From an uncultured Bacilli bacterium (GTDB taxonomy: Bacteria > Bacillota_I > Bacilli_A > RF39 > UBA660): a stretch of 39,167 nt of DNA. Location of the stretch: the NCBI GenBank assembly GCA_947623975.1, contig CANQHY010000001.1, positions 1-39,167 of the forward strand, given 5' to 3'. The position numbers and the translations under genes are program-made. Under the pieces are notes generated by a model that was not told where the DNA came from, did no database searches, and saw only the letters and a program-made list of their open reading frames with translations. This document shows positions 27,296-35,173 of the stretch, piece after piece. How positions within the stretch are numbered: position 1 is the stretch's first letter; every line of letters starts with the position of its first letter.

Positions 27296-28345
27296 ATGAA
27301 AAATAAAATAAATTTAGAAAATAAAACAATATTAGTTACTGGCTCATCAGGTTTTATTGGGGCTAATCTTACTAAAAGATTGTTGAGCGAATATCCAACC
27401 TGTACTGTTATTGGTCTTGATAATATGAATGAATATTATGACATTAGAATTAAAGAATCAAGATTAAAAGAATTGGAAAAATTTACCAATTTTAATTTCA
27501 TTAAAGGAAATCTTGCTGATAAAGAGTTAATTAATTCCTTATTTGAAAAGTACAAACCTAGTGTAGTAGTTAATTTAGCTGCCCAAGCAGGAGTTAGATA
27601 TTCTATTACTAATCCTGACGCTTATATCGAATCAAACATAATTGGATTTTATAATATATTAGAGGCTTGCAGAAACTATCCTGTTGAACATTTAGTTTAT
27701 GCTTCATCATCATCAGTATATGGAGGTAACACCAAAGTTCCTTTCTCAACTGACGATAAAGTAGATAATCCAGTAAGCCTATATGCTGCTACTAAAAAGT
27801 CTAACGAATTGATGGCTCACGCTTATTCAAAACTATACAATATACCTAGTACAGGTTTAAGATTCTTTACAGTTTATGGACCTGCAGGAAGACCTGATAT
27901 GGCTTATTTTGGATTTACAGATAAATTAATTAAAGGTGAAACAATAAAAATATTTAATTATGGAAATTGTAAAAGAGACTTTACTTATGTTGATGATATA
28001 GTGGAAGGAATAGTTAGAGTAATGCAGGGCGCACCTGAGAAGAAAAATGGTGATGATGGACTTCCTATTCCGCCTTATGCAGTTTATAACATAGGAAACA
28101 GTAATCCTGAAAACTTGTTAGATTTTGTAAATATATTACAAGAAGAATTGGTAAGGGCAGGAGTACTTCCAAAAGACTATGATTTTGAATCTCACAAAGA
28201 GTTAGTGCCTATGCAAGCAGGAGATGTTCCAGTAACTTATGCAGATACTACACCTCTAGAAAAAGATTTTGGCTTTAAGCCAAGTACATCTTTAAGAGAA
28301 GGCTTAAGAAAATTTGCCGATTGGTATAAAGAATTTTATATGTAA
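27296..28345 (+). CDS. UDP-glucuronate 4-epimerase
   Basis: 349-aa extended short-chain dehydrogenase. It would convert UDP-GlcA to UDP-GalA. VTGSSGFIGANL is the NAD site; IGLDNMNEYYDIRIKESRL is the mark of UDP-GlcA 4-epimerases (CapI/type 1) rather than UDP-Glc 4-epimerases; ASSSSVYGG, active-site YAATK and RFFTVYGPAGRPDMA follow. Together with the UDP-glucose dehydrogenase (32.6 kb) it links UDP-Glc to UDP-GalA. The gene starts 9 nt after capG and closes the packed operon with a terminator. Confidence 0.93.
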   Translation: MKNKINLENKTILVTGSSGFIGANLTKRLLSEYPTCTVIGLDNMNEYYDIRIKESRLKELEKFTNFNFIKGNLADKELINSLFEKYKPSVVVNLAAQAGVRYSITNPDAYIESNIIGFYNILEACRNYPVEHLVYASSSSVYGGNTKVPFSTDDKVDNPVSLYAATKKSNELMAHAYSKLYNIPSTGLRFFTVYGPAGRPDMAYFGFTDKLIKGETIKIFNYGNCKRDFTYVDDIVEGIVRVMQGAPEKKNGDDGLPIPPYAVYNIGNSNPENLLDFVNILQEELVRAGVLPKDYDFESHKELVPMQAGDVPVTYADTTPLEKDFGFKPSTSLREGLRKFADWYKEFYM

Positions 28346-28371
28346 TGGTTTTTATAGACCATTATTTTTTT
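28343..28371 (+). terminator. Operon terminator after the UDP-GlcA epimerase
   Basis: TAATGGT/ACCATTA form a 7-bp stem with an 8-nt loop and the stem begins at the stop codon itself; seven Ts follow. It marks the end of the 17.9-28.3 kb run. Confidence 0.8.
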
Positions 28372-28399
28372 ATTATAATCATTTTAGTAATTAAATTTG

Positions 28400-28464
28400 T
28401 TGACTTTTTACAAAAATGGTATAAAATATAACAACAACATCAAAAATATTTCAAAAAATGGTAT
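28400..28464 (+). promoter_or_regulatory. Promoter with paired AAAATGGTAT repeats before the ATPase/TOPRIM module
   Basis: TTGACT (28400-28405) and TAAAAT (28422-28427), 16-nt spacer, form a plausible promoter, with TGGTATAAA adding extended -10 character. Two identical AAAATGGTAT copies (28413-28422 and 28455-28464) are 42 nt apart, four helical turns, the first overlapping the -10. This fits repression by looping or paired dimers. A second, weaker extended -10 (TGATACAAT, 28481-28489) lies nearer the start codon. Confidence 0.5.
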
Positions 28465-28510
28465 TATTTAGTTAGTTTTGTGATACAATATTATCGAAAG
28501 GAAGATTGTT

Positions 28511-29833
28511 ATGATAAGATATGTTAAACTAGTTAATTATAAGTCACTTGTTAATTTGCATGTTGATTTTATGAAAACTAAAACAAAATCTAAAAATCTA
28601 GTACTTATATATGGTGAAAATGGAATAGGAAAATCTAATTTTGCAAATTCATTTTATACTCTTAATGAAACAATGAGAACATTATCTTCTATTGAAATGC
28701 TTAAAAAAATAATTGAAAAAAAAGAAGATAAATCTAATCAATATGAGGATTTTATTGAAAAATATGCAAAACATAGTTTTAAAGATATTAAAACGATTAT
28801 AGATGATTGCAAAACAATTGATTCAAAAGATAATATGATAATGGAATATGGATTCATTTGTAATAAGAAAAAAGGAATTTATCGTATTGAAATGAATAAC
28901 GAGGAAATTGTTGCTGAAAGACTAGAATATGTTATTAGTAAAAATCAAACATATTTTTTTGACATAGATAAAAGAAATGTTAAAATTAATAATAATATTT
29001 TTACCGATAAAAGTTATTATAACGAATTTATTGAATTGATTGATAAATATTGGGGTAAACATTCTTTCCTTTCAATTTTGTCATACGAAATTGAGGACAA
29101 AAAAAGAGAATATATGAATAAAAAAATATCCAAAAATTTGTTTGATGTATTGTTATATTTGAAAATGATATGTACAAAAATAAAAGGTGGTAATCATAGC
29201 GAGTTTGGTATAATTGGAACTAAACATAATTTAATTGATGATCTTGAAGAAGGTAAGATTCTTGTAAAATATGAAAAAGAACTTAATAAAAATGAATATC
29301 TAATAAATGAAATATTTACTAACTTGTATTCCGATATAAAGAATGTTTATTATAAGAAAATAAATGAAGATAATTACATAAAATATAAACTTTTTTGTAA
29401 AAAAACTATTTATGGCAAAACAATGGATGTAGATTTTTCTCTTGAATCTACAGGAACACAAAATATTTTAACGCTAATACCATATTTAATATCTGCATGT
29501 GAGGGACAGACAGTAATAATTGATGAACTAGATACTGGAATACATGACATACTTGTAAAAAACTTGTTAGAGTGTATTTCAAAATATGTTAAAGGGCAAC
29601 TGATTATTACTACTCATAATACAATGCTAATAGATTCATCAATACCACATGATAATATTTATATTTTTAATGCTAATAGTAAATCCGAAAAAGAACTAAT
29701 TGCAATAACTAATTTTGAAGGAAGAATTCATAAGAATAATAGTCCAAGAAGAAAATATCTTAATGGCGTTTATGGTGGAATTCCTATGCCTGCAGATATA
29801 GATTTTGAGGAATTAATTGAAAATCTAAAATAG
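28511..29833 (+). CDS. AAA/ABC-type ATPase (RloA/OLD-like), first gene of a two-gene module
   Basis: 440-aa cytosolic ATPase. Residues 1-44 resemble SMC/RecF/OLD-type N-termini (YVKLVNYKSLVNLHVDF) with Walker A GENGIGKSN (35-43). The middle (about 60-300) is a charged, probably coiled-coil or effector-clamp region. ABC-like signature ESTGTQ (312-317), Walker B IIDELDTGIHD (Asp338, Glu339), switch His369 in TTHNTMLIDSS. This set occurs in RloA, OLD and other defence ATPases paired with nuclease-like partners. The C-terminus has YGGIPMPADIDFEEL. The next gene is 15 nt away and encodes a TOPRIM-like protein. Start ATG with AAGGAAG 6 nt upstream. Direct evidence for defence is lacking; a repair or housekeeping role is possible. 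Confidence 0.8.
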   Translation: MIRYVKLVNYKSLVNLHVDFMKTKTKSKNLVLIYGENGIGKSNFANSFYTLNETMRTLSSIEMLKKIIEKKEDKSNQYEDFIEKYAKHSFKDIKTIIDDCKTIDSKDNMIMEYGFICNKKKGIYRIEMNNEEIVAERLEYVISKNQTYFFDIDKRNVKINNNIFTDKSYYNEFIELIDKYWGKHSFLSILSYEIEDKKREYMNKKISKNLFDVLLYLKMICTKIKGGNHSEFGIIGTKHNLIDDLEEGKILVKYEKELNKNEYLINEIFTNLYSDIKNVYYKKINEDNYIKYKLFCKKTIYGKTMDVDFSLESTGTQNILTLIPYLISACEGQTVIIDELDTGIHDILVKNLLECISKYVKGQLIITTHNTMLIDSSIPHDNIYIFNANSKSEKELIAITNFEGRIHKNNSPRRKYLNGVYGGIPMPADIDFEELIENLK

Positions 29834-29848
29834 AGGAAATAAAATTTA

Positions 29849-30436
29849 ATGAAGCAGTTAAATTATACAAAAGCTGTTGTAATTGTTCATGGTAAATCGG
29901 AGATGCAAATTTGTCAATATATTAAGAATAAACTCAGATTAAAAATGGAAATATATAGTGACAAAAATGGTGAAAAGGCTATACAAATAACTAGTTTAAA
30001 AAACACACTGAATAATAAGATATTTAAATCGTTTAAAAATTTTATTAAAACTTACGAAGATATAAAATTAACTGATGATGGAAAGTCTATAGATGCCAAT
30101 TTTAAAATATTTATAATTATGGATACTGATGACTGTAGCGAAAAACAAAAAAAAGATTTTATTAGTTGTGAAATGTTTAAAGAACATTGGGCTTATAAGT
30201 ATATAGTGCCTATATATAATATCCCTGAATTAGAGTCGGTATTAGAAATGGCAAATATTCCCTTTAAAAAATTAGGAGATAAAAGAAAAGCGGAATATGT
30301 AAAAATATTTCCAACTGATCCAAAATATAAAAAGTCTGATGAAATTCAAATTCAAGAATTACTTAATAAATTAAAAAAGCAACAAAATACTAATTTAAAT
30401 GAATTTTTAGAATTTTGCTTAAAATCCGTTCTTTAG
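29849..30436 (+). CDS. TOPRIM-like protein (RloB/OLD nuclease-like), partner of the ATPase
   Basis: A 195-aa soluble protein. The N-terminus has a hydrophobic strand leading to HGKSE (Glu18), and then IFIIMDTDDCS with Asp92 and Asp94/Asp95: the glutamate plus D-x-D arrangement of TOPRIM metal sites, as in topoisomerases, OLD nucleases and RloB. A conserved-looking C-terminus (YIVPIYNIPELESV, YVKIFPTD) is unassigned. It is cotranscribed with the ATPase (15-nt gap) and its stop codon lies in the loop of the terminator, so the module is compact and complete. OLD-type systems nick or degrade DNA or RNA when triggered; that role here is inference. TOPRIM identity is by motif only. Confidence 0.6.
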   Translation: MKQLNYTKAVVIVHGKSEMQICQYIKNKLRLKMEIYSDKNGEKAIQITSLKNTLNNKIFKSFKNFIKTYEDIKLTDDGKSIDANFKIFIIMDTDDCSEKQKKDFISCEMFKEHWAYKYIVPIYNIPELESVLEMANIPFKKLGDKRKAEYVKIFPTDPKYKKSDEIQIQELLNKLKKQQNTNLNEFLEFCLKSVL

Positions 30437-30447
30437 CGGATTTTTTT
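30421..30447 (+). terminator. Terminator overlapping the end of the TOPRIM-like gene
   Basis: AAAATCCG/CGGATTTT form an 8-bp stem with an 8-nt loop, followed by Ts. The 5' arm is coding (last codons) and the stop codon TAG sits in the loop, so translation to the end would melt the hairpin. That gives a possible coupling between translation and termination. Confidence 0.8.
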
Positions 30448-30554
30448 ATTATGATTTATACAGCTTAAAAAATAAACAGAAAAAAATATAAAATACTTTA
30501 ATTTTTGGCTATTTTGTAGTATAATATGAGCACTTATGAATTTAGGGGTGTTTT

Positions 30555-31793
30555 ATGAACGATGAAACTATAAAAAGTAAATTGGCAAATAAGCTAGAAA
30601 GTATTTATCCTGATATCGATAGTGATTATATACTTTATTCTTTTTGCCCATATCGAGTTTGTCCTGTTGGTGCACATATTGATCACCAAAAAGGGAATGT
30701 AACTGGTTTTGCCATTAACTATGGTATCACAATGGCTTTCGTTCCTAGTGGTAATCGTATGTTTGAAGCAACCAGTTTAAATTTCGATGGCTTAAAAGGT
30801 GAAAATATTTTAGACATTTCTGAAAAGAAAAACGATTGGGCGGATTATTTAAGAGGGGCAGCTAAAATATTACGTGATAAATATGGTATTGAAAAAGGTT
30901 TATACTGCGTAATAGATGGTAGTCTACCAATTGGAGGAATCTCCTCTTCAGCCGCTGTTATTATTGCCTTTGCAAAAGCATTATGTATGGTAAATGGATT
31001 ACAATTATCTAGTGATGAAATAATTAATTTAGTACAAGAAGTAGAAAACAAATATATAGGTGTTAATAGTGGTAAGCTGGATCAATCATGTGAAGTTTTA
31101 TCCAAAAAAGATAATCTATTATACTTAGATATTAGCACGGGAGAATATCAACTTATTCCTCAAAACCCAAATATGAAACCTTATAAAATAGCTATTGTAT
31201 TTAGTGGTATCAAAAGAACATTGGTTGGTAGTGCATACAACACTAGGGTAGATGAATTAAAATCGGCTGCTTATTCTCTAAAAGCCTTTTCTGGTATGAA
31301 TTATGGAAAGTATAACGATACTGTTTTAAGGGACGTTCCCTATGATGTATACAAAGAGTTCGGTAGCAGATTGCCAGAACAATTTAGAAAGCGTGCTGAG
31401 CATTATTATTCGGAAATGGATCGCGTAAAACGTGGAGTAGAAGCATGGAAAAATGGTGATATAGAAGAATTAGGACGAATTTCTTTTGAAAGTGGAGATA
31501 GTAGTATTGAAAACTATGAGGCTGGTTCACCGGAATTAAAAAAGATTCATGAAATAATGAAAGAAACTGACGGTATCTATGGTGGAAGGTTTAGTGGGGC
31601 AGGATTTAAAGGATGCTGTCTAGCTTTTGTAGATCCTAGTCTAGAGTCTGAAATTACTCAAAATATTACTCAAAAATATTTAGAAAAATTCCCACAATAC
31701 AAAGATTCTTTTGGAATATATTATTGTGATACTGCCGATGGTTGTGACTTTGACTTAGAAAAACCAAAAGCTAAAAAGATGATTAGGAGGTAG
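30555..31793 (+). CDS. GHMP-family kinase, galacturonokinase-like
   Basis: 412 aa. Member of the GalK branch of GHMP kinases. Motif 1 PYRVCPVGAHIDHQKG (32-47) departs from the galactokinase GEHTDYN form and matches what I know of plant galacturonokinase (CPLGAHIDHQ). Motif 2 PIGGISSSAA (125-134) binds phosphates. Motif 3 GGRFSGAGFKGCCLAFV (343-359). KRAEHYYSEMDRVKRGVEAW and SSIENYEAGSPEL also recall that enzyme. It would make galacturonate-1-phosphate from free GalA. The nucleotidyltransferase starts 4 nt downstream, so a kinase then uridylyltransferase salvage route to UDP-GalA is likely, alongside the de novo route. A -10 TATAAT (30520-30525) with weak -35 gives its own promoter. Exact sugar specificity is inference. 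Confidence 0.8.
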   Translation: MNDETIKSKLANKLESIYPDIDSDYILYSFCPYRVCPVGAHIDHQKGNVTGFAINYGITMAFVPSGNRMFEATSLNFDGLKGENILDISEKKNDWADYLRGAAKILRDKYGIEKGLYCVIDGSLPIGGISSSAAVIIAFAKALCMVNGLQLSSDEIINLVQEVENKYIGVNSGKLDQSCEVLSKKDNLLYLDISTGEYQLIPQNPNMKPYKIAIVFSGIKRTLVGSAYNTRVDELKSAAYSLKAFSGMNYGKYNDTVLRDVPYDVYKEFGSRLPEQFRKRAEHYYSEMDRVKRGVEAWKNGDIEELGRISFESGDSSIENYEAGSPELKKIHEIMKETDGIYGGRFSGAGFKGCCLAFVDPSLESEITQNITQKYLEKFPQYKDSFGIYYCDTADGCDFDLEKPKAKKMIRR

Positions 31794-31797
31794 TAAT

Positions 31798-32568
31798 ATG
31801 AAATGTGTGATATTAGCTGCCGGATATGCGACTAGATTGTATCCTTTAACAGAAAATTTTCCTAAGCCTTTATTGGAAATTAATGGAAAAACTATTTTAG
31901 ATTGGTTAGTAGATGACATAGATACATCCCCATATATTGATGAATATATTGTCGTTTCTAATCATAAATTTATAAATTATTTTGAAGAATGGAAAAATAG
32001 TAAAAACACCTCAAAAAAAATAACAGTAATAGATGATGGTACAGTTAGTAATGATAACAGATTAGGTGCTGTTAGTGATATTAATTTAGCTATTTCTACA
32101 TTGGATTTGAATGATGATGTGTTAGTAGTAGCAGGCGATAATGTTTTAGATTTTTCATTAAACAGTTTTATTGATTATTTTCATGAGAAAAAAGATACTT
32201 GTATTATGAGATATTATGAAGCTGACAAAGAAAAAATTAAAAAAAGTGCTTCTGTTAATTTTGATGCCAATGATTTAGTTTTAGAAATGGTTGAGAAGCC
32301 TAATAATCCAAATTCAAATTGGTGTGTTCCTCCATTTTATATATATAGTAGAGATGATGTATCTAAAGTAGGTCTAGCCCTTAAGAACGGGTGTAATAAA
32401 GATGCTCCAGGTTCATTTATAAATTGGTTATACGATAAAAGTAATGTTTATGCTATGGAAATGCCTGGAAGAAGATATGATATCGGTAACTTTGATAGTT
32501 ACAATGAAGTTAATAAAACTTACACTGGCATATCTACTGACAAAAAAATAAAAAAGATTTTACACTAG
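31798..32568 (+). CDS. Sugar-phosphate nucleotidyltransferase
   Basis: 256-aa RmlA/GalU-type nucleotidyltransferase. N-terminal signature LAAGYATRLYPLTENFPKPLLEI (nucleotide-binding loop and Lys), then VVAGDNVLDFS (metal Asp), EMVEKPNNP, and PGRRYDIGNFDSYNE near the end. It is 4 nt after the galacturonokinase-like gene, so the pair most simply converts GalA-1-P to UDP-GalA. A dTDP- or UDP-glucose role is the alternative. It is shorter than GalU (about 300 aa). A hairpin (GCAATTA/TAATTGC) overlaps the stop codon and could end this operon. Confidence 0.85.
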   Translation: MKCVILAAGYATRLYPLTENFPKPLLEINGKTILDWLVDDIDTSPYIDEYIVVSNHKFINYFEEWKNSKNTSKKITVIDDGTVSNDNRLGAVSDINLAISTLDLNDDVLVVAGDNVLDFSLNSFIDYFHEKKDTCIMRYYEADKEKIKKSASVNFDANDLVLEMVEKPNNPNSNWCVPPFYIYSRDDVSKVGLALKNGCNKDAPGSFINWLYDKSNVYAMEMPGRRYDIGNFDSYNEVNKTYTGISTDKKIKKILH

Positions 32569-32593
32569 CAATTAAATGTTTTTTGTATTGTAA

Positions 32594-32622
32594 TTGCATT
32601 TTGCTATATTGTGTAATAAAAT
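32594..32622 (+). promoter_or_regulatory. Promoter of the UDP-glucose dehydrogenase gene
   Basis: TTGCAT (32594-32599), 17-nt spacer, TAAAAT (32617-32622), 25 nt before the start codon. The preceding hairpin at 32568-32597 overlaps its -35, so the two may interfere. Confidence 0.5.
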
Positions 32623-32646
32623 AAAAAAAGCAAAGGAGAGATTATT

Positions 32647-33816
32647 TTGAAAATCGCAGTAGCAGGAACAGGTTATGTAGGATTATCTTTAGCTACATTA
32701 CTTAGTCAAAAACATGAGGTAGTAGCATTAGATGTTATACCTGAAAAAGTAGATAAAATTAATAATAGAATTAGTCCAATAAAAGATGAATATATTGAAA
32801 AATTCTTTGCTGAAAAAGAATTGAATTTAAAAGCAACTCTTGATTACAAAGAAGCCTTTACAGGAGCAAGATTTGTAATTATCAGTACTCCAACAAACTA
32901 TGATGATAAAACTAATTTCTTTGATACATCTTTAGTAGAAGATATTATCAAAAAAGTTATTGAAATTGGAGATCCTAATACGATAATGGTTGTTAAGTCA
33001 ACTATACCAGTTGGCTTTGTTAATAGTATGAAAAAGAAATATGGAATAGATAATATTTTCTTTAGTCCAGAATTTTTAAGAGAAGGAAAAGCTTTATATG
33101 ATAATTTATTTCCATCAAGAATTATTGTTGGAGAAAAATCCAAAAGAGCTGAAGAGTTTGCATTCTTATTAAGTGATTGTGCTGTTAAAGAAGATATTGA
33201 AGTTAAGTATATGGATAATACTGAAGCTGAAGCAGTAAAACTATTTGCTAATACGTTCTTAGCATTAAGAGTTTCTTATTTTAATGAATTGGATACTTAT
33301 GCTGAGTTAAAAGGATTAAACACACAAGATATTATTGAAGGGGTTTGCTCAGATCCAAGAATTGGAAATTATTATAATAATCCATCATTTGGTTATGGAG
33401 GCTATTGTCTTCCAAAGGATACGAAACAATTACTTGCTAACTATAAAGATGTACCTCAAAATATGATTAAAGCAATCGTTGATGCTAACGATACTAGAAA
33501 GCAACATATTGCTGATATGGTTATTAGTAAAGGCCCAAATATTGTTGGTGTTTACAGATTAACAATGAAATCAGGATCTGATAACTTTAGAGCATCTGCT
33601 ATTCAAAGTGTTATGGCAAAGATAAAGGAAAGAGGAGTAGATGTTCAAATATACGAACCGACTATAAAGGATGATGCATTTGAAGGATACAGAGTTGAAC
33701 ATAACTTAGATACCTTCAAGAATACTTCTGATGTAATTATTGCTAATCGTTTTGATGAAGAAATAGCAGATGAAAAAGCAAAAATATATACGCGTGATAT
33801 TTTTAGAAATAATTAA
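32647..33816 (+). CDS. ugd: UDP-glucose 6-dehydrogenase
   Basis: 389 aa. Oxidises UDP-Glc to UDP-GlcA with two NAD+. NAD site VAGTGYVGLSLATLL; STPTNYDD; SPEFLREGKAL; NTFLALRVSYFNELDTYAELKG with the substrate-binding Lys/Asn of KLFANTF; catalytic Cys254 in GYGGYCLPKD; NIVGVYRLTMKSGSDNFR. Start is TTG at 32647, justified by AAGGAGAG 6 nt upstream and the conserved MKIAVAGTGYVG opening. It supplies the UDP-GlcA used by the epimerase at 27.3 kb. It ends in a bidirectional terminator before the convergent KAP gene. Confidence 0.95.
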   Translation: MKIAVAGTGYVGLSLATLLSQKHEVVALDVIPEKVDKINNRISPIKDEYIEKFFAEKELNLKATLDYKEAFTGARFVIISTPTNYDDKTNFFDTSLVEDIIKKVIEIGDPNTIMVVKSTIPVGFVNSMKKKYGIDNIFFSPEFLREGKALYDNLFPSRIIVGEKSKRAEEFAFLLSDCAVKEDIEVKYMDNTEAEAVKLFANTFLALRVSYFNELDTYAELKGLNTQDIIEGVCSDPRIGNYYNNPSFGYGGYCLPKDTKQLLANYKDVPQNMIKAIVDANDTRKQHIADMVISKGPNIVGVYRLTMKSGSDNFRASAIQSVMAKIKERGVDVQIYEPTIKDDAFEGYRVEHNLDTFKNTSDVIIANRFDEEIADEKAKIYTRDIFRNN

Positions 33817-33844
33817 TAATTGTTCATCTGGTAAAATGACAAAA

Positions 33845-33877
33845 AAAGAGTTGTAATGGAAAAGGTTACAACTCTTT
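33845..33877. terminator. Bidirectional terminator between convergent genes
   Basis: A 12-bp perfect stem (AAAGAGTTGTAA with TTACAACTCTTT) around a 9-nt loop, with an A-run before and Ts after, so it can end both the dehydrogenase transcript (+) and the KAP NTPase transcript (-). Confidence 0.85.
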
Positions 33878-33880
33878 ATT

Positions 33881-35173
33881 TTAGTCATTTAGTTTAATAT
33901 TTGTACCTAATAAAGATAGTATTTCGAAGAAAGGTATTTTTTGGTATGAATATTCCAAATTAAAAATCTCATGGTAAACATCTATTATTTTTTGGTTTAA
34001 ATTATTGCCTTTTATATTAAATAACTCTATAAGCCACTTTTCAAAATCTGTGCCGATTACTTCCTTTTCAAGAAAATCAACGATAATTTTTTCACCTTGA
34101 TTTGATGTTAATAGATTGTATTTATTGATATCTCTAATTTTTAAAGCTAGGGCTAATGGTATCAATATGCATTTATTAACATAATTATTTTCTTTATTAA
34201 AACTACTTTCATTTTCAAAATAATTTTCTAATAAATTATACAAAGTTATATATTTATTACATTCTCTTAAAGAAAAATTAAGATATTTCATTATTAAATA
34301 GCTAGTATCTTGGTATATTGATGATTCTTTACAATAATTGAACCTTTGTTGTAAATAACTTTTTATATCTTTAGTTTCCAAATTTATAGTAAAATCATAG
34401 AATTTGTCTAAGTATCCATAACTATCGAAATTGTTGCCATAAAAATTTTTAATCGTATTTGAAAGTTCAATATTGTTAGTTGACACTATGATCGTTATTT
34501 TTTCGTTGGTGTAGAAATGTTTTATTGTTTCTAACATTTCGACAGCAAAAGTAGGTCTGCAACGATCTAGTTCATCTATTATTAATATTAATCTTTTCTT
34601 TTCACCTAGAATTTCATTAATGAGTTTGTTAAATGCCGTCTTTACTTCTTCAATAGTTTTAATCTCTTCTGCTAAATCATCAAAGTTATTTAATTTATCT
34701 ATATTGTTAATGTCAAAATACTCAAAACTAGCTGAATATAGAAAATCTCTTAAAAATGATTTTAATACTTTACTGAAATCTTTAAAATTTGTTATTTGGT
34801 CTTTAATTTTTGGATAATCGTTTAAGATATTGTAGATTAATGATTTTAATGGATTAGTATGCATATCATTTTCCCAGGCATTGTAATAAACGATTAAATT
34901 TTCTCTATTTAATTTTCTAAATATTGGTTTGCTTTCATCGGTTATTATTTTATTATCCGTATAATCATCAATATTTTCAACTAAATATTTAAATTGTTTA
35001 ATAAAAAAGGATTTTCCAGAGCCCCATTTTCCATCGATTGAAATGGTTAGGTTTTCTTTAACAGTGGCTAATAGTTTTGCAAGCATTATCAATTGTGAAT
35101 TTCTTTTTAATATGTTTTCTTCGATAGTTTTTTTTAAATTTTCTTCGTTTAATTCAAGTTCAGTCTTTAACAT
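33881..35173 (-). CDS. KAP-family P-loop NTPase
   Basis: 430 aa on the minus strand. The N-terminal region ends in Walker A GKWGSGKSF (48-56); a long insertion rich in charged helices follows; Walker B is LIIDELDRCRPTFAVE with the KAP-typical DELDRC; then IIVSTNNIELSN as sensor. This defines the KAP group of STAND-related NTPases, often membrane-associated and linked with phage or plasmid interaction. I see no convincing membrane helix within the P-loop domain here (KAPs usually have some), so it may be a soluble member. RBS GGAGA is 9 nt upstream of ATG. It is the only gene on this strand in the window and lies just right of the capsule genes. Function is unknown; a defence role is inference. 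Confidence 0.8.
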   Translation of the reverse strand: MLKTELELNEENLKKTIEENILKRNSQLIMLAKLLATVKENLTISIDGKWGSGKSFFIKQFKYLVENIDDYTDNKIITDESKPIFRKLNRENLIVYYNAWENDMHTNPLKSLIYNILNDYPKIKDQITNFKDFSKVLKSFLRDFLYSASFEYFDINNIDKLNNFDDLAEEIKTIEEVKTAFNKLINEILGEKKRLILIIDELDRCRPTFAVEMLETIKHFYTNEKITIIVSTNNIELSNTIKNFYGNNFDSYGYLDKFYDFTINLETKDIKSYLQQRFNYCKESSIYQDTSYLIMKYLNFSLRECNKYITLYNLLENYFENESSFNKENNYVNKCILIPLALALKIRDINKYNLLTSNQGEKIIVDFLEKEVIGTDFEKWLIELFNIKGNNLNQKIIDVYHEIFNLEYSYQKIPFFEILSLLGTNIKLND

